Positions 1 through 6,089 are shown, counted from the stretch's first letter. The stretch: 6,537 nucleotides of DNA from Gammaproteobacteria bacterium (GCA_023485185.1 JAMCZP010000088.1:1-6537); one strand, 5' to 3'. Notes: a model not told the origin generated them from the sequence alone. Made by a program: numbers and translations.

Positions 1-941
1 CCGGTGAACCCGGCCCAGGTGAAATTAAAGTACGCCTGCATGCAAGTTCCTTGAACTTCCACGACTACGCCGTGGTGGCCGGTATGATTCCGACCGAGGA
101 AAACCGCATTCCCATGTCCGATGGCGCTGGCGTGGTGGAAGCCGTCGGTGAGGGGGTAAGCGAGTTCGCAGTGGGTGACCACGTGGTCTCGACCTTCTTT
201 CCGCATTGGTTGGAAGGCCCGGCCAGAGTAGGTGATTTCCGCACTACGCCGGGGGATGGCGTTGATGGCTATGCTTGCGAGCAGGTGGTACGCCCGGTCG
301 AGTGGTTTACCCATCAGCCTAAAGGTTACAGCCACGCTGAATCGGCAACGTTAACCACGGCAGGCTTAACCGCTTGGCGTGCACTGGTCGTTGATGGTGG
401 TATCAAAGCGGGCGATACGGTGCTGGTGTTGGGCACCGGTGGGGTATCTATTTTTGCCCTGCAGTTTGCTCGTTTGATGGGTGCCCGTGTCATTGCGACC
501 TCTTCTTCTAATGAGAAGCTGGCACGACTGCGCGAGATGGGCGCTGAGCACACCATCAATTACAAAGAGACGCCCGATTGGGGCAAGCGCGTTAAAGAGC
601 TGACTAACGGTGAAGGCGTCAATCATATCGTCGAAGTGGGTGGCCCTGGTACGCTGCCACAATCGTTTGATGCGATTAAAATCGGTGGTCATATCGCGTT
701 AATTGGCATACTTACCGGCCGCGAAGGTGAGGTGCCAACGGCCAAACTAATGGCCAAGCAGGCGAACTTGAAAGGCTTGATTGTGGGTAGTCGTCGCCAG
801 CAGATTGAGATGATTCGTGCGCTTGAAAGCCTGGATATGCATCCGATCATCGACCGAGAATTCCCGCTTGCCAAGATTGCCGACGCTTTCCGTCATCAAG
901 AATCAGGCAAGCACTTCGGCAAGATCTGCCTAACTATGTAA
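1..941 (+). CDS. Zinc-free MDR-family NAD(P)-dependent alcohol dehydrogenase/quinone-reductase-like protein, 5' partial
   Basis: The reading frame is open from position 3 with no start in reach, so the gene begins left of the window. The TTG at 51 is an internal leucine codon, not a start. About 312 residues are visible; the family is usually near 335-340, so roughly 25 are missing. The cofactor-binding Rossmann motif GTGGVS lies at 432-449, followed by FALQFAR and a TSSS turn that commonly selects the nucleotide phosphate. The stretch after GTGGVS, the VEVGGPGT motif and the C-terminal ESGKHFGK closely match the MDR7-like branch of the medium-chain dehydrogenase/reductase superfamily. The four structural-zinc cysteines of classical alcohol dehydrogenases are absent. 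The usual catalytic-zinc cysteine region reads SSLNFHDY, as in quinone reductases. A cytoplasmic NAD(P)H-dependent oxidoreductase is therefore likely, but the substrate cannot be told. It is convergent with the next gene. Confidence 0.9.
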   Translation, partial: GEPGPGEIKVRLHASSLNFHDYAVVAGMIPTEENRIPMSDGAGVVEAVGEGVSEFAVGDHVVSTFFPHWLEGPARVGDFRTTPGDGVDGYACEQVVRPVEWFTHQPKGYSHAESATLTTAGLTAWRALVVDGGIKAGDTVLVLGTGGVSIFALQFARLMGARVIATSSSNEKLARLREMGAEHTINYKETPDWGKRVKELTNGEGVNHIVEVGGPGTLPQSFDAIKIGGHIALIGILTGREGEVPTAKLMAKQANLKGLIVGSRRQQIEMIRALESLDMHPIIDREFPLAKIADAFRHQESGKHFGKICLTM

Positions 942-967
942 TCTTAACTGCAATTCAATAAATCAGC

Positions 968-1000
968 TTGCACGCCTTGTGTTCCACACAGGGCGTGCAA
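968..1000. terminator. Convergent hairpin terminator candidate
   Basis: TTGCACGCCTTGTG (968-981) pairs with CACAGGGCGTGCAA (987-1000) around a 5-base loop, giving 14 base pairs with one G-U wobble. It lies between the stop of the dehydrogenase (941) and the stop of the opposite-strand small gene (1006), so it can serve both. Neither side has a clean T-run (TGAACTCAATC on the + side, GCTGATTTATT on the - side). Termination is inferred from position and stem strength. Confidence 0.65.
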
Positions 1001-1005
1001 TGAAC

Positions 1006-1272
1006 TCAATCAATTAAACGGCTATACACCACGCCTTTAACTTCAAGCTCTAGAATCTCTTCGTAAGGCACAGTGACACCTTCAACGTCGCCTGGCTCCT
1101 TATGGCTGTTTTTAATCTGGGTTTCAGGAATAACTTTTACTCCTGCCATTCCTACATGCTGTATTCGAGCGCTAAAGCGGTTGCCTTCATGCTCTATCAG
1201 CAATCTTTCTCCAGCAATACACTTGCTTAGCTTGTCATGCAGCTCTTCTTCGCTGACGTGAACGACACTCAT
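1006..1272 (-). CDS. Uncharacterised 88-residue protein, predicted beta-rich
   Basis: I do not recognise this protein. The ATG at 1272 is chosen because a strong AAAGGAG ribosome binding site (1285-1279) sits 6 bases upstream. A longer frame from TTG at 1296 would run through that site and has no site of its own. The product starts with a short acidic, probably helical segment (about residues 6-18). Alternating hydrophobic residues suggesting beta strands follow: RLLIEHEG (23-30), RFSARIQHVG (32-41), VKVIPET (45-51) and VTVPYEEILELEVKGVVYS (67-85). This pattern would suit a small SH3/Sm-like barrel, but that is a guess from strand spacing only. There is no signal peptide or membrane segment and there is a single cysteine (Cys18). 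It is read divergently from the ATPase-like/MscS pair and convergently with the dehydrogenase. A promoter and a palindrome lie just upstream. Confidence 0.75.
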   Translation of the reverse strand: MSVVHVSEEELHDKLSKCIAGERLLIEHEGNRFSARIQHVGMAGVKVIPETQIKNSHKEPGDVEGVTVPYEEILELEVKGVVYSRLID

Positions 1273-1314
1273 TGCTTGCTCCTTTGGCTTGCTCAATAGC
1301 CTGATAAAAAATCC

Positions 1315-1342
1315 ATTCTTTAAGTGCGCTAACTGCTGTCTA
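1315..1342 (-). promoter_or_regulatory. Predicted promoter of the 88-residue protein gene
   Basis: Read on the - strand, TAGACA (1342-1337, five of six matches to the -35 consensus) is followed after 16 bases by AAGAAT (1320-1315, four of six matches to -10). Transcription would start near 1308, leaving a leader of about 36 bases that contains the AAAGGAG site. Spacing and position fit a sigma-70-type promoter. No experimental support is available. Confidence 0.4.
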
Positions 1343-1346
1343 TAAA
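1319..1346 (+). promoter_or_regulatory. Predicted promoter of the ATPase-like/MscS pair
   Basis: TATAAA (1341-1346) is a five-of-six match to the -10 consensus. TTTAAG, 16 bases upstream (1319-1324), is a weak -35. The -10 overlaps the predicted -35 of the divergent gene (1337-1342), so the two promoters could not easily be occupied at the same time. The call rests mainly on the -10 box. Confidence 0.3.
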
Positions 1347-1361
1347 GACTTTATTTTAGAC
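1338..1361. promoter_or_regulatory. Palindromic operator candidate in the divergent promoter region
   Basis: ATAAAG-A-CTTTAT (1342-1354) is a perfect 6+6 inverted repeat around one base. It is flanked by GTCT (1338-1341) and AGAC (1358-1361), also inverted, with three extra T's breaking the symmetry on the right. It covers the predicted -35 of the leftward gene and the -10 of the rightward gene, where a repressor for both would bind. The binding protein is unknown. Confidence 0.35.
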
Positions 1362-1439
1362 CATAAGTTCGGATTCGAGGTTAGTCGTGGTATGCGCCAT
1401 GTTAAAGTGGTGTTTTACGCCAGCCACAGGAATAGGGTT

Positions 1440-2585
1440 ATGGGGGAGCAGTCATCATCAGGTACCTCACCGATATGGGAGGTTGTCGAGCTTGATCAAT
1501 TTTGTACCCCTGAGCAAACCCAGGCAAGCCAGTGGCGGCGCACTTGGCGTGCGGCTTCGAAGTGGTTAGTGGGTAAGAACGCAGCTGAACGGCAGATAAA
1601 AGAAGAGCATGAGCTACGCGCTTTACCCGAAATCAGGCTGGGGCATTTGGTACCCCCGGTAGATTGGGCACCCACCGCAAGCGCGCTTACTAAAAAAATC
1701 GGTAACCTAGAGGCCCCGATAACCTTTTTTATTACGCCTCCTCATGGTGGCCACGCCTCTGTGGTATTGCACTGGGCTGAGAAATCTCAAGCCATGTGTG
1801 TTCCGCCGCCATCGCTGAGCGAAATTGCTGACGGCGACACGCAGTGGGTAGAGCGCTGTGCGAATCAGCGGCGCTGGGCGGTGCCCGCCCTGGAGCGTCA
1901 TTTTTTACGCCACTCCCATGGCATTCAAGGTATTCGTGAATTTCTTGAGCGTGCTTTAAGCGGGCGCTTAGGGCAGGGTGTGATTGGTTGTGATAGCTGG
2001 ACTTACGCTTATCTCCAACAAGTGATCGGTATCGATGGTGCGACGGTGTTCACATTGCAATCAATGGAGGGCGAGCAGCTGTCACGCTACTTTACGGGTA
2101 TTGCCTCAAGCCATGGGCGCTACCCACCTATTTATAGTACCCGAACGGGCAATCAGATACTGCCAGGCGAAGGCGATAAAAAGGGCAAAAATCCCCATAA
2201 AGAGTTACAGCGCTTAGCGGCCCACTGTCGTGGGCATGTCGGTATTGCCTGGCACTATTGGCGTGAGCGCCTGCGTGAGCCATCGTCAGGGGACGAAGGG
2301 GCGTTGTGGTTGATTGATGCGCTAGCCGAAGCGGAGCTGCCCGCCGATACGGGTGATATTGCCACGCTAGTTCTGCATGCGCTATTGATTCACGGTGGGC
2401 TAGACGACCAGTCATTGGGGCAGGTGTTGCCTTTTTCTCACCACGAGGCACTCAATGCGCGCTTAGCAATGCAGCGTAAAGGCATTGTGACGAGTGTCGA
2501 TGGGCGCTGGCAGGTGGCACCGTTAAGCTATGCCAGTGTTCGCCAGCTCTTGGCATCGCGCAATTATCTGGTTGATCCACTTTAA
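1440..2585 (+). CDS. Probable degenerate P-loop (AAA-like) ATPase with C-terminal winged-helix-like region, 381 residues
   Basis: No named family was recognised. The chosen ATG at 1440 has AGGA (1428-1431) 8 bases upstream. An in-frame ATG at 1392 gives 397 residues but has only GAGG 11 bases upstream. Residue numbers here count from 1392. The core reads like an AAA/STAND ATPase. A hydrophobic strand (109-114) leads into TPPHGGHAS (115-123), in the position of a Walker A loop but with His where the catalytic Lys should be. GVIGCDSW (196-203) resembles a Walker B strand. LQRLAAHCRGHVGIAWHYWRERL (272-294) resembles an AAA lid helix pair. Residues about 320-395 could form a winged helix (GRWQVAPLSYASVRQLL). 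No signal peptide or membrane segment is seen, so it is probably cytoplasmic. If the fold is right, it likely does not hydrolyse ATP in the usual way. The MscS channel gene follows after 37 bases on the same strand, suggesting co-transcription. Confidence 0.75.
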   Translation: MGEQSSSGTSPIWEVVELDQFCTPEQTQASQWRRTWRAASKWLVGKNAAERQIKEEHELRALPEIRLGHLVPPVDWAPTASALTKKIGNLEAPITFFITPPHGGHASVVLHWAEKSQAMCVPPPSLSEIADGDTQWVERCANQRRWAVPALERHFLRHSHGIQGIREFLERALSGRLGQGVIGCDSWTYAYLQQVIGIDGATVFTLQSMEGEQLSRYFTGIASSHGRYPPIYSTRTGNQILPGEGDKKGKNPHKELQRLAAHCRGHVGIAWHYWRERLREPSSGDEGALWLIDALAEAELPADTGDIATLVLHALLIHGGLDDQSLGQVLPFSHHEALNARLAMQRKGIVTSVDGRWQVAPLSYASVRQLLASRNYLVDPL

Positions 2586-2622
2586 CTCTTACTTTTGACG
2601 TAACCCTACTTTAGGTAGACCT

Positions 2623-3459
2623 ATGGACGATCAAGAGCAGTATGCACGGCTTTTTAACGATATCGACAGCCAAGCGTTAATCACTTTGGCCGTCGTGCTA
2701 GTGAGTACCATCGTACTGATTATCGTCAGCCAGCGAGGCTTAAATTGGCTAGCCAGTCGTTTACATGGTCAAGTGCGGTTTCGGGTGTTTGCGCTGGTGC
2801 CGCTGACGCGATTACTGATTTTGATCACCGCGCTAGCCATCATCGTGCCGATTGTGATTGAGCCTTCGCTGCGCAATATGGTGACTTTACTGGGGGCGTT
2901 GGGCTTAGCGATTGGTTTCGCCATGAAGGATTACGTCAGCAGCCTGATTGCGGGTGTCGTATCTGCGGTTGAAATGCCTTATCGCCCAGGGGATTGGGTC
3001 AATATTGAAGGCACTTACGGCGAGGTCAAACATGTCGGTCTCCGGACGGTCGATATTCAGACCCCCGACGATGACTTGGTGTCAGTGCCACACTTAAAGC
3101 TGTGGGATCACGCCATCTACAACGCTAATAACGGCGGTGCTAGTCTCCAGTGTGTAGCAAGTTTTTATCTTCATCCTGCCCATGAGGCGGGCTGGGTGCG
3201 TAAAGCGCTACGTGATGTGGCACTGACCAGTGCCTATCTGAAATTCGATAAGCCGATCATTGTGGTGGCCGAAGAAAAACCCTGGGGTACTCACTACCGT
3301 ATCCGTGCTTACCCCGTAGACCCGCGCCAGCAGTTTCTGTTCGTGACCGACCTTACCGTGCGGGGGAAAATGGTCTTGAGTGAGGCGGGCCTACAACCAG
3401 CGTTGCTGCCACCCAATGCCGATTTGGATGCACGCAACGCTGCAGTGTCGACTACGTAG
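2623..3459 (+). CDS. Small MscS-family mechanosensitive ion channel, 278 residues
   Basis: This is an inner-membrane channel of the MscS type, which as a family opens under membrane tension to release solutes during osmotic downshock. The ATG at 2623 has AGG (2613-2615) 7 bases upstream. Three hydrophobic segments are visible: about residues 18-37, 54-79 and the pore helix 86-117. The pore helix holds GALGLAIGFAMKDYVSSLIAG, close to the family's Gly/Ala-patterned TM3. The beta-domain follows with the typical RPGDWVNIEGTYGEV (121-135). The usual PNG-type turn after the beta-domain is replaced by SVPHLKLWD (154-162). A mixed C-terminal domain ends in a short polar tail. The length is close to E. 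coli MscS (286). It probably forms an operon with the upstream ATPase-like gene, which is unusual for MscS. The gene is convergent with the YebC-family gene, with only 9 bases between stops. Confidence 0.92.
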   Translation: MDDQEQYARLFNDIDSQALITLAVVLVSTIVLIIVSQRGLNWLASRLHGQVRFRVFALVPLTRLLILITALAIIVPIVIEPSLRNMVTLLGALGLAIGFAMKDYVSSLIAGVVSAVEMPYRPGDWVNIEGTYGEVKHVGLRTVDIQTPDDDLVSVPHLKLWDHAIYNANNGGASLQCVASFYLHPAHEAGWVRKALRDVALTSAYLKFDKPIIVVAEEKPWGTHYRIRAYPVDPRQQFLFVTDLTVRGKMVLSEAGLQPALLPPNADLDARNAAVSTT

Positions 3460-3468
3460 CAAGGCTAG

Positions 3469-4203
3469 TTAGGCCTCGCTTGGCTCGGGTAATTCGCCGC
3501 TGTGATAAACGTTTTGCACGTCGTCCAGCTCGTTTAGCATGCCAAGGAATTTTTCGAACATGACGATATCATCGCCTTCCACTGGTGTGGTGTTTTGCGG
3601 CAGAAACTGAATTTCGTCCACCTCAAAGTCAATCTCACCGAAAGCATCCAGCAGCGCTTGTTTGGCTTTGGCGTAGTCAGTGTGTGGGGCGAAGACCGTG
3701 ATGCGCTCGGCTTCCTGCTCAATGTCAGTAACATCGACATCGACTTCCATTAGCGCTTCTAGAACGGCTTCTTCATCGCGTCCGGTAAACGAGAAAATGG
3801 CGCAGTGGTCAAACATATGGCTGACGCTACCCGGCGTACCAATTTTGCTCTTGGTTTTGGTGAAGCAACCGCGTACATCACCAAAGGTACGGTTAGGGTT
3901 GTCGGTCAGACAGTCGACAATTACCATGACATTGCCTGGGCCAAAACCTTCATAGCGGGCGGCAGAGAAGTCTTCACCGCCAGCGCCGCTGGCTTTGTCG
4001 AGCGCTTTATCAATAACGTGGGAAGGCACCTGATCTTTCTTGGCCCGCTCCATTAAACCGCGCAGCGCCAGGTTGCCATTGGGGTCGCTGCCACCGGCTT
4101 TCGCGCAAACGTAAATTTCACGCCCATATTTGCTATAGACTTTTGTCTTCGCATCGGCCGTTTTGGCCATGGATTCCTTACGGTTCTGAAAAGCCCTACC
4201 CAT
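3469..4203 (-). CDS. YebC/TACO1-family protein, YeeN-like, 244 residues
   Basis: YebC/PmpR proteins were long annotated as transcriptional regulators. More recent work on YebC and mitochondrial TACO1 points to ribosome-associated translation factors that relieve stalling, for example at proline-rich stretches. This sequence resembles the E. coli YeeN branch rather than canonical YebC: it starts MGRAFQNRK instead of MAGHSKW. It retains family landmarks: [10 protein letters not shown] (22-31), the helix ending [13 protein letters not shown] (59-71), YEGFGPG (84-90), NRTFGDVR (104-111), GSVSHMFD (125-132), VDVTDIE (156-162) and the C-terminal LDDVQNVYH (226-234). The ATG at 4203 has AGGA (4214-4211) 7 bases upstream. 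The product is cytoplasmic and standalone. Its upstream region carries repeated A-tracts and a candidate TAAAAT -10 box (4294-4289) with only a poor -35. Both older and newer functions are family knowledge, not visible here. Confidence 0.93.
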   Translation of the reverse strand: MGRAFQNRKESMAKTADAKTKVYSKYGREIYVCAKAGGSDPNGNLALRGLMERAKKDQVPSHVIDKALDKASGAGGEDFSAARYEGFGPGNVMVIVDCLTDNPNRTFGDVRGCFTKTKSKIGTPGSVSHMFDHCAIFSFTGRDEEAVLEALMEVDVDVTDIEQEAERITVFAPHTDYAKAKQALLDAFGEIDFEVDEIQFLPQNTTPVEGDDIVMFEKFLGMLNELDDVQNVYHSGELPEPSEA

Positions 4204-4257
4204 GTTGCCGTCCTGTGTTATCCATTACGCCTCTCGCATTGAGTGGCGGTTCTTTTT

Positions 4258-4286
4258 GAAAAAAAGCGAAAAGATCGAAAAAAAGC
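4258..4286. repeat. Direct repeat of A-tracts in the divergent control region
   Basis: The 10-mer GAAAAAAAGC occurs at 4258-4267 and again at 4277-4286, exactly 19 bases apart, with another GAAAA tract at 4268-4272 between them. The three A-runs are spaced about 8-10 bases apart, close to one helical turn, so intrinsic DNA bending is likely. The repeat lies between the YebC-family gene (-) and the exporter gene (+), inside the presumed leader or promoter of the former. A nucleoid-protein site or an upstream activating element is possible. Confidence 0.5.
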
Positions 4287-4336
4287 AAATTTTACCCAAC
4301 AGCGTACCATGCTAACAGCGTTATTTAAGGCCCCCA

Positions 4337-4365
4337 TCACCGGCAAGCTTTTCTTCGCGTATACT
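4337..4365 (+). promoter_or_regulatory. Predicted promoter of the LysE-family exporter
   Basis: TATACT (4360-4365) is a five-of-six match to the -10 consensus, placed about 45 bases before the start codon. The hexamer 17 bases upstream (TCACCG, 4337-4342) is a poor -35. The promoter is either -10-driven or activator-dependent. Transcription would begin near 4372, just upstream of the strong ribosome binding site. Confidence 0.45.
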
Positions 4366-4397
4366 GCCTGCCCTTAAAGAGTGGATATCATTCCTTC

Positions 4398-4404
4398 AGG
4401 AGGT
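4398..4404 (+). promoter_or_regulatory. Ribosome binding site that fixes the exporter start
   Basis: AGGAGGT is a near-perfect anti-16S match 6 bases before the ATG at 4411. It rules out the in-frame GTG at 4381, whose ten extra residues would be encoded across this site. Confidence 0.85.
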
Positions 4405-4410
4405 ACAGGC

Positions 4411-5028
4411 ATGCCATTTACGCTATGGCTATCACTCGCTGCTATTTGCGCTATGGGCGCAATGTCGCCGGGGCCAAGCTTGGCGCTGGTACTGCGTCAC
4501 ACTTTGGGTGGTGGCCGGTTTTCGGGAATGATCGCAGCGATTTTCCATGCTTTTGGGGTGGGTTTTTATGCGCTACTCACAGTGTGGGGGTTGGGTGCAT
4601 TGATTACCCGTTTTCCACTACTTTTTCAGTTAATCACCTGGGGCGGTGCCGCTTATTTGGCTTGGCTAGGCATTAAAGCGCTGCGTGCAGGAAAAGCAGG
4701 TGCCTTGCAGCCCAATGCGATTACCACTACCCGAGGCCAGGCCGCCAAAGAGGGGGTACTGGTTGCGTTGGGCAATCCTAAGCTGATTCTTTTTTTTGTT
4801 GCGTTGCTCAGCCAGTTCGTCACATCTGATATGTCTGCGTTGGCAAAAGTGATCATTGTATTAACCGCGATGATTATTGATGGTGGCTGGTATGTGCTGG
4901 TGGCGGCGGTGCTTTCGCACTCAAAAATTCTGCCCTGGCTTCAGCAGCATGCGCATTGGATCAACCGGGTCACTGGTGTGCTGCTCATTGCACTGGCGCT
5001 GAGAGTGGTGGCTGGGCCACTGGTGTAG
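4411..5028 (+). CDS. LysE/RhtB-family amino-acid or metabolite exporter, 205 residues
   Basis: LysE/RhtB proteins are small inner-membrane exporters for amino acids such as lysine, homoserine, threonine or leucine. This one has the expected length (about 205) and the family signature near the N-terminus: MSPGPSLALVLRHTLGGGR (18-36). A long hydrophobic stretch (about 40-68) and GGAAYLAWLGIKALR (78-92) follow. Next comes a cytoplasmic loop and the GNPKLILFFVALLSQF motif (121-136), which matches the family's NPK-containing helix. Two more hydrophobic segments (about 143-168 and 185-203) close the protein. The substrate cannot be deduced from sequence. It is followed after 70 bases by a peroxidase gene on the same strand; the stem-loop between them may partly separate their expression. 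Confidence 0.92.
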   Translation: MPFTLWLSLAAICAMGAMSPGPSLALVLRHTLGGGRFSGMIAAIFHAFGVGFYALLTVWGLGALITRFPLLFQLITWGGAAYLAWLGIKALRAGKAGALQPNAITTTRGQAAKEGVLVALGNPKLILFFVALLSQFVTSDMSALAKVIIVLTAMIIDGGWYVLVAAVLSHSKILPWLQQHAHWINRVTGVLLIALALRVVAGPLV

Positions 5029-5041
5029 TACTGGTGAAAAA

Positions 5042-5072
5042 GGCATAGCCGTGGCATGGTGGCAACTATGCC
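5042..5072. other. Stem-loop between exporter and peroxidase genes
   Basis: GGCATAG (5042-5048) and CTATGCC (5066-5072) form a perfect 7-bp inverted repeat around a 17-base loop. A-rich sequence precedes it and a loosely T-containing stretch (ATTTGGGTGTTT) follows, so it is a weak terminator or attenuator candidate. It ends 26 bases before the peroxidase ATG and overlaps the discarded GTG start at 5051. Confidence 0.4.
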
Positions 5073-5098
5073 ATTTGGGTGTTTGTGGGGGCCTACCA

Positions 5099-5584
5099 AT
5101 GACAATTTATGATCAAGACTGCTATACCCACCAAGGGCAGCCGTTCAACCTGCGTGCGCTGCGGGGGCAAGTTCTACTAGTGGTGAATGTGGCCAGCAAG
5201 TGTGGCTTCACCCCCCAGTTGAAAGAGCTTGAGGTATTTTACCAGCGCTATCGCGATCGCGGTTTTACTGTGCTTGGGTTTCCCTGTAACCAGTTTGGCA
5301 AGCAATCGCCGGAAAACGCAGAGGCTTTTTGTACGTTCGGTGAGACGCAGTTCGGCGTTACGTTTCCTCTTATGGAAAAAGTGAAGGTCAACGGTGGTGA
5401 TGCTCATCCACTATTTGTATGGCTAAAAGGGGAAGCGCCGGGGGTACTAGGCACAAAAACGATCAAATGGAACTTCACCAAGTTTTTGATTGGACGCGAT
5501 GGCAATGTGATTGCACGTTTTGGCCCACGTGATCATGGACGCCCGCTACGCTTAGCGCTAGAGGAAGCGCTAGACGCCACATAG
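5099..5584 (+). CDS. Glutathione peroxidase family protein (cysteine type, BtuE-like), 161 residues
   Basis: The enzyme reduces hydrogen peroxide and organic or lipid hydroperoxides with thiols. Bacterial cysteine-type members often use thioredoxin rather than glutathione. The catalytic tetrad is visible: Cys35 in NVASKCGFTP, Gln69 in GFPCNQFGKQ, and Trp124-Asn125 in IKWNFTKF. Cys35 is encoded by TGT (5201-5203), not a selenocysteine TGA. Cys78 (EAFCTFGETQFGVTFP) sits where E. coli BtuE has its likely resolving cysteine, which supports thioredoxin dependence. The usual GQEPG loop reads KQSPE here. The ATG at 5099 gives the normal family length; the in-frame GTG at 5051 would add 16 residues unlike the family. 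The only ribosome-binding-like sequence is a G-run (5087-5091), so translation start strength is uncertain. There is no signal peptide, so it is probably cytoplasmic. It faces the convergent DUF7079-like gene. Confidence 0.93.
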   Translation: MTIYDQDCYTHQGQPFNLRALRGQVLLVVNVASKCGFTPQLKELEVFYQRYRDRGFTVLGFPCNQFGKQSPENAEAFCTFGETQFGVTFPLMEKVKVNGGDAHPLFVWLKGEAPGVLGTKTIKWNFTKFLIGRDGNVIARFGPRDHGRPLRLALEEALDAT

Positions 5585-5621
5585 TCGTTACTTTCTCCTA
5601 GGCGCGCTATGTTATGCGCTA

Positions 5622-6008
5622 TTAAAGCACTTCACCGCGGGCCACCATTACCCTGTTCATAAGCTCACTCCAACGATGGCGCACCATCATGGTGGTTAGC
5701 CCCGAAAAAAGTGCCCAACTCTTACGGCGCCAGCCTTTTAAGCGTAAATTGTGGCTTACCAACTGCTGCATTAGCTTGTAATCATTGAATTTTCGCCACT
5801 CGCTAGCAATTGAGAGCTGATGGCGCGACATCACGGGTGCAAGCTCTAAACGAAACATCCATTCAAGTTCATGTAGCGTCATATCATAACGCTGAACGAC
5901 CTCGACCATATGTGCGTAATCACGCTCGCTGGGTTCCCGGTCAAGCCACAGCGGCGCTAGCGCAAGCCATAGATCGCCGCGTTCATCTACTAGCTGCTGT
6001 GCATTCAT
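5622..6008 (-). CDS. Uncharacterised small protein, DUF7079-like, 128 residues
   Basis: The first 75 residues resemble the pattern I associate with DUF7079 proteins: a leading Arg followed by LWLALAPLWLDRE (13-25), an acidic helix (26-40), a short turn and LHELEWMFRLELAPVM (45-60), then LSIASEWRKFN (65-75). This assignment is from memory of the family pattern and should be checked by profile search. The remaining segment (about 88-128) is basic, with KGWRRKSW and VRHRWSELMNRV, and may contact nucleic acid or a protein partner. No membrane segment or signal peptide is apparent. The start ATG at 6008 has GAGG (6017-6014) 5 bases upstream. It lies alone, convergent with the peroxidase gene across 37 bases that hold only a weak hairpin. 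Its function is unknown. Confidence 0.8.
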   Translation of the reverse strand: MNAQQLVDERGDLWLALAPLWLDREPSERDYAHMVEVVQRYDMTLHELEWMFRLELAPVMSRHQLSIASEWRKFNDYKLMQQLVSHNLRLKGWRRKSWALFSGLTTMMVRHRWSELMNRVMVARGEVL

Positions 6009-6089
6009 GATTGCCTCATTGGGGAAGGGAAGACGTAAGTGGCTATCGTGACGGTAAAGCGCTCCAAGCTCAAGGGGGCAGACATTCGC

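Noticed and set aside
326..874. Three overlapping - strand frames (61-108 residues) inside the dehydrogenase gene
   Set aside because: They lie fully opposite a gene with strong family motifs and have no recognisable domain of their own, so they read as shadows of that gene.
1273..1296. TTG start extending the small - strand protein by 8 residues
   Set aside because: The extension is encoded across the AAAGGAG ribosome binding site that serves the ATG at 1272.
2128..2451. 107-residue - strand frame inside the ATPase-like gene
   Set aside because: It is rich in Arg, Ala and His as expected of an antisense shadow. It has no motif, while the + strand frame is long and continuous.
4381..4410. 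GTG start extending the LysE-family exporter by 10 residues
   Set aside because: It would be read through the AGGAGGT site, and the family normally begins at the ATG at 4411.
5051..5098. GTG start extending the peroxidase by 16 residues
   Set aside because: The added residues do not resemble the family, and the ATG at 5099 gives the normal length.
5602..5618. Weak hairpin (GCGC-TA paired with TA-GCGC and a bulged base) between the peroxidase and DUF7079-like genes
   Set aside because: The stem is only six pairs with a bulge and there is no T-run, so it is not enough to call a terminator.
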